From Paracoccus sp. IB05 (GTDB lineage Bacteria > Pseudomonadota > Alphaproteobacteria > Rhodobacterales > Rhodobacteraceae), in contig NZ_JAEFCF010000026.1 in NCBI RefSeq assembly GCF_016405985.1, positions 1 to 64,000 on the forward strand: a DNA stretch of 64,000 nt, read 5' to 3'. Positions 45,890 through 58,222 of the stretch are shown one piece after another (the stretch's first letter is position 1; every line of letters starts with the position of its first letter). A program made the position numbers and the translations under genes. The notes under the pieces were generated by a model that was given only the letters and a program-made list of their open reading frames with translations, was not told the DNA's origin and ran no database searches.

Positions 45890-46960
45890 TCAGCCGCTGC
45901 AGACCGATTGCAGCGCGATCCAGTCGTCATCGGGCATCAGCGGGCTCGAGATCCGGCCCTGGAACGGGTCGGCGGCGACCAGTTCCGCTGCCTTTTCCGC
46001 CGGGATCACGCCATTGGCCGCCAGCCAGTTGGCGTAGGGCGTCAGCGGCACCTGGGCGGTCTCGAAAGCGGACTGGAGGCGCGACAGTGCCGGCAGCTCA
46101 TGCTCGTCGCGGATAAACGCCTCGCCGAAACCTTCCAGTGCGGTAACCGGCAGCTCGCCCGAAACCAGCAGGTCAAAACTGGCTTTCAGCCCGGCATGAT
46201 CCAGAATGCCGCGCATCGGATCAGCGATCCCGGCCTTGATCCCCTCGGCCAGCGCCGCCCCGGCAAGGGCATCGGGTGCGTCTTCGTCAATCAGCGAGCC
46301 CGGGAGCAGGATTACGCCACCTGGCAGATGTGCCGGGCGCGCCAGGCCCTCGGGCAGGACATAGAGGATCGGTGTATTCTCTGCTCCGAAGACGCGATCC
46401 GACAGTTCGGCCAGCGCGGGCAGCCCCAGCTCTCCCGCACAGGGCGCCCCGGTCAGGCGGATCACATCATCGAGGGCCCGCATACCGATCTCGACCTGTT
46501 TCGATGGCGGCACTACGGCGACCGTATGCGAGACGAGGATGCGCGGCAGAACCAGCGTCACGAGACCGAGAAGCCCAAGCGCCGCCCCGCCGATCAGCGC
46601 GAAACGCAGCCGCCCGGGATGCGGCGAATCCGCCCGAACGGCCGAATTCACCATTTTCAGCGCGGCGAGCATGGTCTCATCGTCGATCTCGACCGATTCC
46701 GGACTGTCTTCCCCGGGCGAGAACAACGCCGGCTGCTGGCCCGGATTTATCCGCCTGACCGCCGGCAGCGACCAGTGGCTGAGCGGCGTTCCCGAGCGCG
46801 GATCGCTGAGCACCAGCGTCGCCTCCCCCATCAGCACCACCACCTCGCGGCGCTGGCCATCTTCGGTATCGCGCCACAGGCCGAGCGATTCCAGTCGCTG
46901 GAATTTGCTCAGCGCGGTGCCTGACCCCTGTGCCAAAGAACTGCCCGTTCGTCTTTTCAT
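45890..46960 (-). CDS. membrane-anchored protein, possibly an inactive M48-like domain
   Basis: The 356-residue protein has an N-terminal region with DRSGTPLSHWSLPAVRRINP-like segments (written here as LVLSDPRSGTPLSHWSLPAV), one membrane span at about residues 118-140 and a C-terminal domain with LPGGVILLPGSLIDEDAPDA followed by LAGAALAEGIKA. This resembles the LPGG-to-HExxH stretch of M48 peptidases, but the HExxH position reads AEGIKA, so the metal site is absent. The relationship is an inference from pattern. Confidence 0.6.
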   Translation of the reverse strand: MKRRTGSSLAQGSGTALSKFQRLESLGLWRDTEDGQRREVVVLMGEATLVLSDPRSGTPLSHWSLPAVRRINPGQQPALFSPGEDSPESVEIDDETMLAALKMVNSAVRADSPHPGRLRFALIGGAALGLLGLVTLVLPRILVSHTVAVVPPSKQVEIGMRALDDVIRLTGAPCAGELGLPALAELSDRVFGAENTPILYVLPEGLARPAHLPGGVILLPGSLIDEDAPDALAGAALAEGIKAGIADPMRGILDHAGLKASFDLLVSGELPVTALEGFGEAFIRDEHELPALSRLQSAFETAQVPLTPYANWLAANGVIPAEKAAELVAADPFQGRISSPLMPDDDWIALQSVCSG

Positions 46961-47111
46961 CTCCTGACCTTAGCCGCCCCGCGCCTGCGCCACAACGCCC
47001 CGCATCGGGATGGGCAGGTATCGGATGCCCGGGATGCACAGAGCAGGCAGCGAATGTCGCATTCAGACGCGCAGAGGTTGCGCAACCGGGCTTCACAGGA
47101 AAGGGAATGGG

Positions 47112-48053
47112 ATGAGGAAGCCGATGACTGTCTCTGTGATGGCACCCGACCGCACGCTGATGGCGGTGGGGCTGACCCTGATCTATGCCGCGATGGTCGG
47201 CTTCAGCGATAATTATGTGCAGGCGGTGGCCGGGAACACCGGGCTCTGGCAGTTCCATGCGACGCGCAGCTGTCTTGCGCTTCTGATGATGGGGCTGGTG
47301 GCGCCCTTTCTGGGCCTGCGGCTCAGACCGCGTAATGTGAAAGCAGTGGCGGCACGGGCTTTGCTGCAGGGCATTGCGATCATGATTTATTTCGGCGCTC
47401 TGGCCTTCATGCCGGTCGCGGTGGCGGCAGCGGGGCTTTTCACCGCGCCGATCTTCGTATTGCTGATTTCGCGTCTGGTTTATGGCGAGCGGATCGGCCC
47501 GGTGCGGCTGGTGGCGGTGGCTCTGGGGTTTCTGGGCGTCGTGCTGGTGCTTGGTCCCCGCGCGCTGGCCGGGGCGGGGCTCATTGGCCTCGTGCCAGCC
47601 CTGGCAGGCGCGGTTTATGCCATGGCCAATATCGCCACACGGCGCTGGTGCGCCGACGAAAGTGCCAGCACCCTGCTCGCCGGGTTCTTCGTGAGCCTTG
47701 GCCTCCTTGGGCTGGCGGGGCTGGTGGGGCTGGCGATCTGGCCGCAAGCTGTGCCCGAAGGCAGCGATGGCTTTCTGCTGCGCGGCGCGGTCTGGCCGGA
47801 TGGCGAATACCTGTCTTGGATGCTGCTCCATGCCAGTTTTTCCGCGATCGGGGTCGGGCTTTGCACCAGAGCCTATCTTCTGGCAGATGCAGGGCGGGTC
47901 AGTGTGGTGGAATATATGGTCCTGCCGACATCCGCGATCTGGGGCTGGGCGATCTGGGGCGAGCGCCTCGGCGCCCTCGCCTGGATCGGCATCCTGCTGA
48001 TCATCCTCGCCGGCACGATCATCGCCCTGCGCGCGCGGGATCAGGAGCGGTGA
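47112..48053 (+). CDS. EamA/DMT-family transporter
   Basis: The 313-residue protein has about ten membrane segments in two repeats of the EamA type (FHATRSCLALLMMGLVAPFL, FYMPVAVAAAG-like LAFMPVAVAAAGLFTAPIFV, VEYMVLPTSAIWGWAIWGER). It probably exports a metabolite. AGGAAAGGGAA precedes the ATG at 47112; 34 upstream codons are rejected. It is convergent with tdk and shares a terminator. Confidence 0.85.
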   Translation: MRKPMTVSVMAPDRTLMAVGLTLIYAAMVGFSDNYVQAVAGNTGLWQFHATRSCLALLMMGLVAPFLGLRLRPRNVKAVAARALLQGIAIMIYFGALAFMPVAVAAAGLFTAPIFVLLISRLVYGERIGPVRLVAVALGFLGVVLVLGPRALAGAGLIGLVPALAGAVYAMANIATRRWCADESASTLLAGFFVSLGLLGLAGLVGLAIWPQAVPEGSDGFLLRGAVWPDGEYLSWMLLHASFSAIGVGLCTRAYLLADAGRVSVVEYMVLPTSAIWGWAIWGERLGALAWIGILLIILAGTIIALRARDQER

Positions 48054-48077
48054 TCGAATTCCTTCAGAGGAATTCGG

Positions 48078-48106
48078 CGAAAAATTCTTTCTCAAGAATT
48101 TTTTCG
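48078..48106. terminator. bidirectional terminator between the EamA gene and tdk
   Basis: CGAAAAATTCTT and AAGAATTTTTTCG pair across a four-base loop, with A and T runs on both flanks. A smaller stem (GAATTC, 48057-48062 with 48070-48075) precedes it. It serves both convergent genes. Confidence 0.8.
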
Positions 48107-48107
48107 C

Positions 48108-48689
48108 TCAGCGGTCGTTGACCGCCTCGCGCCAATGGCGGCGGCAGAGGCTCTGATAGGTCTCATTGCCGCCAATCACCACCTGGTCGCCATCGGTCAG
48201 CACCTGGCCAGCCGGCCCCTTGCGCACCACCATCGTCGCCTTGCGGCCGCAATGGCAGATCGTGCGCACCTCGCGCATTTCATCGGCCCAGGCCAGCAAT
48301 GCCGCCGAGCCGGGGAAAAGATCGCCCCGGAAATCGACCCGGAGCCCGTAGCACATCACCGGCACGCCCAGATCATCCACCGCCTGGGCGAGCCGCCAGA
48401 CCTGGGCCCGCGACAGGAATTGCGCCTCGTCGATAAAAACGCAATCGACCGGGCCGCGCGCCTGCCGCGCCGCGATCATCGCGAAAAGATCGTCTTCGGC
48501 TCCGAAAACATCCGCATCCATCCCGATGCCGATGCGGCTTGCGATGCGGCCCGCGCCGGCCCGGCCATCCATCTGCGCGGTGATCAGATAGGGCGACATG
48601 CCGCCTTCCTGGTAGTTATAGGCAGCCTGCAACAGCAGGGTCGATTTGCCCGCATTCATCGTCGAATAGTGAAAATAGAGCTTGGCCAT
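48108..48689 (-). CDS. tdk: thymidine kinase
   Basis: The 193-residue type II kinase has MAKLYFHYSTMNAGKSTLLL with the P-loop, FIDEAQFLS with the catalytic Glu, and a zinc-binding pair of segments (TICHCGRKA and SLCRRHW). It phosphorylates thymidine and complements the deo salvage genes. The start at 48689 has GCAGGAGC; a 47-codon extension is rejected. Confidence 0.95.
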   Translation of the reverse strand: MAKLYFHYSTMNAGKSTLLLQAAYNYQEGGMSPYLITAQMDGRAGAGRIASRIGIGMDADVFGAEDDLFAMIAARQARGPVDCVFIDEAQFLSRAQVWRLAQAVDDLGVPVMCYGLRVDFRGDLFPGSAALLAWADEMREVRTICHCGRKATMVVRKGPAGQVLTDGDQVVIGGNETYQSLCRRHWREAVNDR

Positions 48690-49338
48690 GCTCCTGCCCT
48701 GCCCCTTTGGTCCGGGCTCTGTCAAGCCCGCAGGCGGATCCGGGCCAGGACAGCGCCGGACCTGAAGGATCGCTCTTATGCTGCGCCCGCTTTGCGGCCT
48801 GGTGGAGCTGTAGCCCCGAATGTGCCGCATCCCGCCTTCCCTCCCAGACGCTTCTGCCCTCCCAGACGCTTCTGCCGCCCGGAGCCCCTGTCTCGCGGAG
48901 CACCACCGCCTCCCCGCCGCGAGGCCTCTGGCGCCCCGCCCCAGGGCACCGCCCGTTCTGATCTTGCCATCAGACGCCCCCGGATATGATCCGGGCCTGC
49001 GCGAAGCTGGAGGGCCATTCAGCCACCAATTACCCGCAGACGAGGGCCTGCTTCACGCGTTACATCCTGTCCGGCCTGCGGGCTGCCACCCGCATCTGCC
49101 TGAAGTCGGAAACCTCAGACAGCCCCCACCCGCACCGGCAGTACACCGAAGCTCTGCGGCGTTCCGGACACGCGCTAAGACCCCGGCTCCCCGGTCCCTC
49201 CTTTATCGGTGACAAAGGCTTGCCGTGAGATTAACAGGAAAAGATTGAATTATTTAGCGCTGCTGCACCCGGATCGCCCCGCCAGACTGCCCCGCCAGAC
49301 TGCCTCGCGCCGCATCCCGGATCTGAATGAGGTTGGCC
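48690..49338. other. intergenic region with two short tandem duplications
   Basis: This 650-bp gap holds an 18-bp tandem duplication (CTCCCAGACGCTTCTGCC, 48841-48876) and a 13-bp one (CCCCGCCAGACTG, 49277-49302). Six-frame reading gives only non-conserved Pro/Arg-rich frames. No gene is supported. Confidence 0.6.
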
Positions 49339-49791
49339 ATGTCTGTGGCGAGATATCTGAAAAAACACACCGAAACCCTGGTCAAGGATGTCGGCATCGA
49401 GGCCGCCTGCGCGCTGACCGGAAAATCCAAAGCCACGCTGGGGCGCTACTATTCCGACAGCGACGAGCATGAGGACCGTTTCATGCCGGTCGACGTGGTG
49501 GCCCAGCTCGAGGCCGCCGCGCGTTTCCCGCATGTCACCTCGGCCCTGGCCGACCTGCGCGGCATTACGCTCGCCTATGACAATGACCGGAAAGAACCGG
49601 AAACCTCGGGCATCAACCAGGATGTTGTGGCCCTCGCGCAGCGCTTTGCGATGCTGATGAGCGAATATAACCTGGCGATTGCCGACGGGAAAATCAGCAT
49701 CAACGAATCGAAACGTCTCCTGCGGGAGACCATCGCGATCCAGCATGTGCTGTTGCAGATGAAGCTGAACCTTGAGGATGAGGCGATCTGA
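49339..49791 (+). CDS. hypothetical protein with HTH-like N-terminus
   Basis: The 150-residue protein has a helix-turn-helix-like stretch at about residues 14-37 (VKDVGIEAACALTGKSKATL) and a predominantly helical, acidic C-terminus (SKRLLRETIAIQHVLLQMKL). GAGG precedes the ATG at 49339. It resembles small phage-type or CII-like regulators in size and layout, but I cannot assign a family. It is convergent with the helicase gene. Confidence 0.6.
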   Translation: MSVARYLKKHTETLVKDVGIEAACALTGKSKATLGRYYSDSDEHEDRFMPVDVVAQLEAAARFPHVTSALADLRGITLAYDNDRKEPETSGINQDVVALAQRFAMLMSEYNLAIADGKISINESKRLLRETIAIQHVLLQMKLNLEDEAI

Positions 49792-49810
49792 GCCGCCTCA
49801 TCTGATCGCC

Positions 49811-51172
49811 TCAGCCGCGCGGTTTCGGGCGCCGCGACGGAGCCGCTGCGCCCCCCTGGGGCCGTGCTGCAGCAGGCTTCGCCCCACCCGGACGGCCGCC
49901 CTGTGGTTTGCCCGCGCCCGGGCGCGATGCTTTCGGCGGCAGCGGCTTTGATCCGGCCTTCTGCCCACCACGATTCTGGCCACGCGCCTGATTTTGCCCG
50001 CGATTCTGCCCGGGTTTGGGAGCAGCCGCGATTGCGTCCGCCGCCCAGGGCGCGCCGCCCATCACTGGCAGCGTTTTTTTCAGCAGCTTTTCGATATCGG
50101 CCAGCTCGCCCATCTCGGCGGGCGAACAGAAGCTGATCGAAGAGCCGCTGGCCCCGGCCCGCGCCGTCCGCCCGATCCGGTGAACATAGTTGTCGGCGAC
50201 ATTCGGCAGATCGTAGTTATAGACGTGCCGCACGGTCGGAATGTCGATGCCGCGCGCGGCGACATCGGTTGCAACCAGCACATCGACCGCGCCGGATTTG
50301 AACTCGGTCAGGATGCGGTCACGCTGGTTCTGGCTGCGGTTCCCGTGAATCGCCCCCACTTTAAAGCCCCAGCCGCCCAGCACTTTGGCCAGCTTATCGG
50401 CACCGTGCTTGGTGCGCGAAAAGACCAGCGCCTGCTCGCCCGGGTGCTTTTTGAGATATTCCTCAAGCAGCTTTGCCTTGTCGCCATTGGGGATAAAATG
50501 CACGCCCTGGGTGACTTTCTCAGCCGGCTTGCCCGGCGGTGCGACCTGCACCTTGACCGGATCCCGCAGATAGGTCTCGGCGATCTCATTGATATCCTTC
50601 GGCATCGTCGCCGAGAACATCATCGTCTGGCGCCGCACCGGAATATGTTTCGCGATCTGACGCAGCGAATGGATAAAGCCCATATCAAGCATATGGTCGG
50701 CCTCGTCGAGGACGAGATAGCCGCATTTCTCAAGGCTGACATCGCCGCGCCCGAGCAGGTCGATCAGGCGGCCAGGCGTCGCCACCAGCACATCGGCGCC
50801 GCGCACCAGCGCCTGGGCCTGTTTGTTGATCGAAGCACCCCCGACCACAATCACCACCTTCACCGCAGTTCCCTGGGTGAACATGGTGATATTGTCTTTG
50901 ATCTGCGTCGCCAGCTCGCGCGTCGGCACAAGGATCAGGGCGCGGATGTTCTTCGGCCCCGGCGGGTGGCCAAGGTCAAGGATGCGGTGCAAAAGCGGCA
51001 GGCCGAAAGCGGCGGTCTTGCCGGTGCCGGTCTGCGCGAGGCCCATCAGATCCTTTCCCGCCATGATATGCGGGATGGCCTGGGCCTGAATGGGGGTCGG
51101 CGCCTTCAGCTGGGTCTTTTCCAGCGCGGCGAGAATTTTCGGCGAAAGGCCGAGATCTGCGAAAGTCGTCAT
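49811..51172 (-). CDS. rhlE: DEAD-box ATP-dependent RNA helicase
   Basis: The 453-residue helicase has the Q motif (FADLGLSPKILAALEKTQLK, then APTPIQ), motif I AQTGTGKTAAF, II VLDEADHMLDMGF, III SATMP and VI HRIGRTARAG. A C-terminal tail rich in Gly, Gln, Arg and Pro (about 80 residues) is the RNA-binding extension of RhlE-type enzymes. It probably helps rRNA or mRNA remodelling, often in the cold. The 300-bp leader carries two hairpins, suggesting post-transcriptional control. The start at 51172 is preferred; 23 upstream codons are not conserved. Confidence 0.9.
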   Translation of the reverse strand: MTTFADLGLSPKILAALEKTQLKAPTPIQAQAIPHIMAGKDLMGLAQTGTGKTAAFGLPLLHRILDLGHPPGPKNIRALILVPTRELATQIKDNITMFTQGTAVKVVIVVGGASINKQAQALVRGADVLVATPGRLIDLLGRGDVSLEKCGYLVLDEADHMLDMGFIHSLRQIAKHIPVRRQTMMFSATMPKDINEIAETYLRDPVKVQVAPPGKPAEKVTQGVHFIPNGDKAKLLEEYLKKHPGEQALVFSRTKHGADKLAKVLGGWGFKVGAIHGNRSQNQRDRILTEFKSGAVDVLVATDVAARGIDIPTVRHVYNYDLPNVADNYVHRIGRTARAGASGSSISFCSPAEMGELADIEKLLKKTLPVMGGAPWAADAIAAAPKPGQNRGQNQARGQNRGGQKAGSKPLPPKASRPGAGKPQGGRPGGAKPAAARPQGGAAAPSRRPKPRG

Positions 51173-51472
51173 GTTCGTTCCATACGTCAAGGAAGACAGC
51201 GGCCCTCGCCCCCGGAGAATTCCGGATGCCGTGCGCGCCATCGGCGCCCCTGCGTGATGGTGGGAACCTGTCGTCCGGGCCTTTCAGTGCTCACGCGGCA
51301 CGGGCTGTCGGACCGGGCAGAAATGGGCTTACCACGCCCGAAAGTCAAGACAGAACGACCCGCAGCTGACTGCGGGCCGTCCCGACCAGGATCGTGGGCA
51401 TGGAAATGATCCTGGTCATACACCCGCCAGGCCCTGAGCCCGCCCGACGGGTGATCGGGATGAGACTTGCGC
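51173..51472 (-). other. long leader region of the helicase gene
   Basis: About 300 bp between the helicase start and the PRC-barrel gene. It contains a stem CCCGCAG/CTGCGGG (51359-51376) and a perfect 10-bp inverted repeat (51384-51417). No coding sequence is supported. Confidence 0.6.
51384..51417. promoter_or_regulatory. 10-bp inverted repeat in the helicase leader
   Basis: GACCAGGATC (51384-51393) and GATCCTGGTC (51408-51417) are exact complements 14 bp apart. There is no T run on either side, so an operator or RNA stem is more likely than a terminator. Confidence 0.45.
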
Positions 51473-52069
51473 TTACTGCGCAGGCTCCCAGGCAGGCAGC
51501 GCTTTCAGCGCCTCGGCGCCAAGCGTGGTCGCCGCGATCACCGTGCCGCTCTCATTGCGGTAAAGGGTGACCTGGTCATGGCCCAGATTGACGCGATGCG
51601 TGCCGATCCCAAGGAAGCCGCCGACATCGGCGACGACGCCCTGAACCGGTCCTTCGGTGCTGAGCACAAGGTCGGCGACCGACCCCATATTCGAGCCATC
51701 CGCCGCATAGAGCGTGGCGCCCATAAGCTGATCGGCGGTCACAGCGGTCCAGTCGCTGACCACACTATAGCCTTCGGGCACGGTGAAAGTGTCAGTGGCA
51801 GGCATTTCGGCGGGGGCCACCGGGGTCTCGGTCGCATCGGGCAAAGGCGGCACATCTGCGGTTGCCGGGTCAGGCGCTGCCGGCGTGGCCTCGGGTTGCC
51901 CTTCAATCATCGGATCTGCAGGGGCGCCGGTCTCATCGACAGTGCCGGCTTCCGGCATCGTCTGCGCCGGATCAGATGTGGCCTCCTGCGCCAGGGCGGC
52001 GGTGCCAAGCATCAGCGAAGCGGCAAGCGCGATAACCGGCGGGGCGGCGAAGGGGGGGATCCGTTTCAT
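51473..52069 (-). CDS. exported PRC-barrel protein
   Basis: The 198-residue protein has a signal peptide (about residues 1-27, MKRIPPFAAPPVIALAASLM), an acidic Pro/Ala-rich linker to about residue 95 and a C-terminal PRC-barrel (LMGATLYAADGSNMGSVADL, then GVVADVGGFLGIGTHRVNL). PRC-barrels act as small assembly or ligand-sensing modules. It is probably periplasmic; function unknown. Confidence 0.82.
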   Translation of the reverse strand: MKRIPPFAAPPVIALAASLMLGTAALAQEATSDPAQTMPEAGTVDETGAPADPMIEGQPEATPAAPDPATADVPPLPDATETPVAPAEMPATDTFTVPEGYSVVSDWTAVTADQLMGATLYAADGSNMGSVADLVLSTEGPVQGVVADVGGFLGIGTHRVNLGHDQVTLYRNESGTVIAATTLGAEALKALPAWEPAQ

Positions 52070-52235
52070 GGTTCACTCCTTTGGTTCGTTAGCCTCACGT
52101 CCAGTGGACGCAGGGATAACGGGCCGAATGCGGAATGGGTCCATGCGCCCCGAAAGCATGGCGAAGCCTCGCCGGAATCGTCATGAAAACATGGGGGGAA
52201 ACCGCCAGTTCACGCGATTGTTGGGAATTCTGACG

Positions 52236-52262
52236 AAAAAGCCGCCCCGAAGGGCGGCTTTT
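52236..52262 (-). terminator. intrinsic terminator of carB
   Basis: AAAAGCCGCCC and GGGCGGCTTTT-type arms (with a CGGG-like loop) pair, with T runs on the minus strand, 26 bp beyond the carB stop. It could act in both directions. Confidence 0.85.
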
Positions 52263-52288
52263 GCCGGATGAGTGCTGCTCGGGGCGGA

Positions 52289-55618
<3,330 letters not shown>

Positions 55619-55867
55619 GTCGGGAACCTCAGGTTTTTGGGCTGGCTGTCGCTAAATTTTCCGGGGTTATAGAGGGGCGCGGCATGGGCGCAAGGGCAAA
55701 CCGACACCCGCGCCAGAGCACGCCGGGCCGCGTCTCCCATCGCGCGCCCATCGCGTCCCCCATCGCGCTCCCTGTCACGCCACCGATCTCCGCCAGTGGT
55801 CGCAAAGGCTCCCACCCGTTATTCCGGCTGGCGCAGTCCTCCGCCAGCCCCTATTCCTGTGCCCATT

Positions 55868-57025
55868 ATGCAAAGCAGCAGACGCCAGATTTTTTTCGAA
55901 CACGGCCCCGGGGAGCGCCCGGCGCTGTTTGATGACGCGTTGTCGGTGAAAACCGCACGCAACCCTGAAGAAGTCGAGGCGGTTTTGCGCGACGCCGAAG
56001 AGGCGCGCCGGGCCGGGGCCTGGATTGCGGGTTATATCTCGTATGAGGCGGGATATGCGTTCGAGGACCGGCTTCTGGCGCTGATGCCCGGGGATCGCCG
56101 CCTGCCGCTGGTGCATCTCGCGACCTTTACCGGCCCCCGTGACCCCGCAGCTGTTCTGGCGAGGATGGAGGAAGAGGCCGGGGCGACCCGGATCGCCGCC
56201 CCCGAGCCGGTGATCTCGCGCGAAGACTACAACCGCGCGATTGCCCGGGTGCTGGATCTGATCGCGGCTGGCGATATCTACCAGGCCAATCTGACCTTCC
56301 CGATGGTCTCGCGCCTGCTTTCGGGCTCGCCCGAGGGGCTTTACGGCCGGTTGCGGCGCTCTGGCCCGGTCGGGCATGGCGCCTTTGTCGATCTGGCGGG
56401 CGAGCCGGCGCTGGTCTCGCGCAGCCCCGAACTGTTCTTCCGCCTTGAGGCCGATGGCCGGATCACCACCCGCCCGATGAAAGGCACCCGCCCCCGCGAC
56501 GCCGACCTCGCACGCGACGCGGATCTTGCGCAGGAGCTGCGCTCCAGCCCCAAGGACCGGGCCGAGAATCTGATGATCGTCGACCTGCTGCGCAATGACA
56601 TCAGCCGGATCTCGCAGATCGGCAGCGTGAAAGTGCCCGAGCTTTACACCGTCGAACATTACGCGACCGTGCATCAGATGGTGTCCGAGGTGCAGGGCCA
56701 GCTTGCGCAGCCTGCCAGCCTGCCCGATCTGATCCGCGCCTTGTTCCCCTGTGGTTCGGTCACCGGCGCGCCGAAGATCCGCGCGATGGAGGTCATCCGC
56801 GAGGTCGAGCCCTTCGCGCGCGATGCCTATTGTGGCGCGATCGGCTGGATGGCCCCCGATGGCAGCGCCGATTTCTCGGTCGCGATCCGCACGCTGACGG
56901 TGGATGGCGGTGAAATCAGGATGAATGTCGGAGGCGGCGTGGTCTATGGCTCGACCGAGGCCGGCGAATGGGAGGAGGCGCTATGGAAAGCGCGCTTCGT
57001 CAATGCGGCGGTGAGCCGGGACTGA
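55868..57025 (+). CDS. pabB: aminodeoxychorismate synthase component I
   Basis: The 385-residue protein belongs to the chorismate-binding family, with GDIYQANLTFPM, TTRPMKGTRPRDADL, PKDRAENLMIVDLLRNDISR and LFPCGSVTGAPKIRAMEVIR. PabB aminates chorismate on the way to 4-aminobenzoate and folate. It is shorter than the E. coli form. The start is uncertain; ATG at 55868 is used, with another in-frame ATG at 55796. It overlaps pabC by 43 bases. Confidence 0.88.
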   Translation: MQSSRRQIFFEHGPGERPALFDDALSVKTARNPEEVEAVLRDAEEARRAGAWIAGYISYEAGYAFEDRLLALMPGDRRLPLVHLATFTGPRDPAAVLARMEEEAGATRIAAPEPVISREDYNRAIARVLDLIAAGDIYQANLTFPMVSRLLSGSPEGLYGRLRRSGPVGHGAFVDLAGEPALVSRSPELFFRLEADGRITTRPMKGTRPRDADLARDADLAQELRSSPKDRAENLMIVDLLRNDISRISQIGSVKVPELYTVEHYATVHQMVSEVQGQLAQPASLPDLIRALFPCGSVTGAPKIRAMEVIREVEPFARDAYCGAIGWMAPDGSADFSVAIRTLTVDGGEIRMNVGGGVVYGSTEAGEWEEALWKARFVNAAVSRD

Positions 57026-57600
57026 CGCTGATCGAGACGGTGCTCTGGACCGGGGCCACCGCGCCGCGCTGGCCGCTGCATCTGGCGCGGCTGCAGCGCA
57101 GCGCGCTGGCACTTGGCTGGGTGCTGCCGGAACCTGCGGCGCCTGCGGGGCCCGCCTCTCCCGCCCGTCTGCGGCTGACCCTTAATGCAGCGGGGCGGCT
57201 GCTCTGGGAAACCCATCCCCTCCCCGCTGCGAAACCGCATTGGAGCGTCAGCCTCGCCGGACAGCGGCTGGCTTCGGATGACCCCTGGCTTTCGGTAAAA
57301 TCCTCGCGTCGCGCGATCCATGACGCGGCCCGGGCGGCATTGCCCGCCGGGATCGACGAGGCGCTCTTTCTGAACGAGCGCGGCGAGATCAGCGAGGGGA
57401 CGATCACCACGGTGTTTTTCGACCGTGGCGCCGGACTGCGCACACCGCCGCTGAGCTCTGGCCTGCTGCCGGGCGTCTTGCGCAGCGAGCTGGCCTGCCC
57501 CGAGGAGATCCTGTGGCCCGAAGATCTGGGCACCGTGCGGCTCTGGGTCGGCAATGCGCTGCGTGGGCTGATTCCGGCCGAGTACCGCGCCAGGGCGTGA
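56983..57600 (+). CDS. pabC: class IV aminotransferase, probable aminodeoxychorismate lyase
   Basis: The 205-residue PLP enzyme has LTLIETVLWTGATAPRWPLH, the catalytic-lysine region LSVKSSRRAIHD, and EALFLNERGEISEGTITTVF, the class IV signature. AGGAGG lies directly upstream of the ATG at 56983, inside the end of pabB, so the two are coupled. It would release pyruvate to give 4-aminobenzoate. Its short length is unusual but all main motifs are present. Confidence 0.85.
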   Translation: MESALRQCGGEPGLTLIETVLWTGATAPRWPLHLARLQRSALALGWVLPEPAAPAGPASPARLRLTLNAAGRLLWETHPLPAAKPHWSVSLAGQRLASDDPWLSVKSSRRAIHDAARAALPAGIDEALFLNERGEISEGTITTVFFDRGAGLRTPPLSSGLLPGVLRSELACPEEILWPEDLGTVRLWVGNALRGLIPAEYRARA

Positions 57601-57670
57601 CCGGCCCGCGCGCCCGGCCCGCGCGCCCGGCTGTCGCGGCCCGCGTGTCGCAGCCCGCGTGTCGCAGCCA
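57600..57670. repeat. GC-rich micro-tandem repeats after pabC
   Basis: A unit CCGGCCCGCGCGC is repeated twice, followed by repeated CCCGCGTGTCGCAG units. This is directly seen and looks like slippage-derived repeats with no coding content. Confidence 0.6.
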
Positions 57671-57769
57671 GGCTGCCCCCCGTTAATGGGCCGCGCATTC
57701 CTGCGCCCTGGCCGCTGCCGGATCCTCTGCCCATCCGGCTCAATGCGGTCTATTGTTTACAGAACCGGA

Positions 57770-58222
57770 GCGCATATCAACTCTTGATTGATTGAATCAC
57801 GGCATGGTTGATTTATATCCCGAAAAGATTCAACCAGGCGATGATTATTACTTTATTTCGCAAACAATTGCAGCCATCTTCATTGCAGAACCCGCCCTTA
57901 TCTTTACAATCATCAATTGAATTACCCCCGGGAAAATTTCCGATTTTTTATATTTTCCGAGTCAGGAAAAAATCACTCAATGACGCAAATCAACCAGAAG
58001 TATACGACCTTAAACAGTCTCAACCTGAGAAGATACCATATTATTAATTAATTGATTTAATTATATATTTTTAAATTAACCACACCCCCAAAGACAACAA
58101 ACGCCATTATTGCGCCAAAATCATTGCCTCATTTTCCTCAAAATGGATCCAATCAGGTCAACATTAAAACAAATGTTGAATTCAGAAATGATACATCGTG
58201 CAAACAAAGGATCTCACCCAAA
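57770..58222. other. AT-rich island upstream of the Roadblock gene
   Basis: About 450 bp of strikingly AT-rich DNA (for example TTAATTAATTGATTTAATTA near 58043) in an otherwise GC-rich window. A 79-codon frame at 57808-58047 has no ribosome binding site and no recognisable motif. The stretch ends at the start of the Roadblock gene. It is either a promoter/leader with unusual composition, a remnant of acquired DNA, or a nucleoid-protein target. Confidence 0.7.

Noticed and set aside
57808-58047. A 79-codon frame in the AT-rich island
   Set aside because: No ribosome binding site, no recognisable motif, and its composition reflects the AT-rich DNA rather than coding bias.
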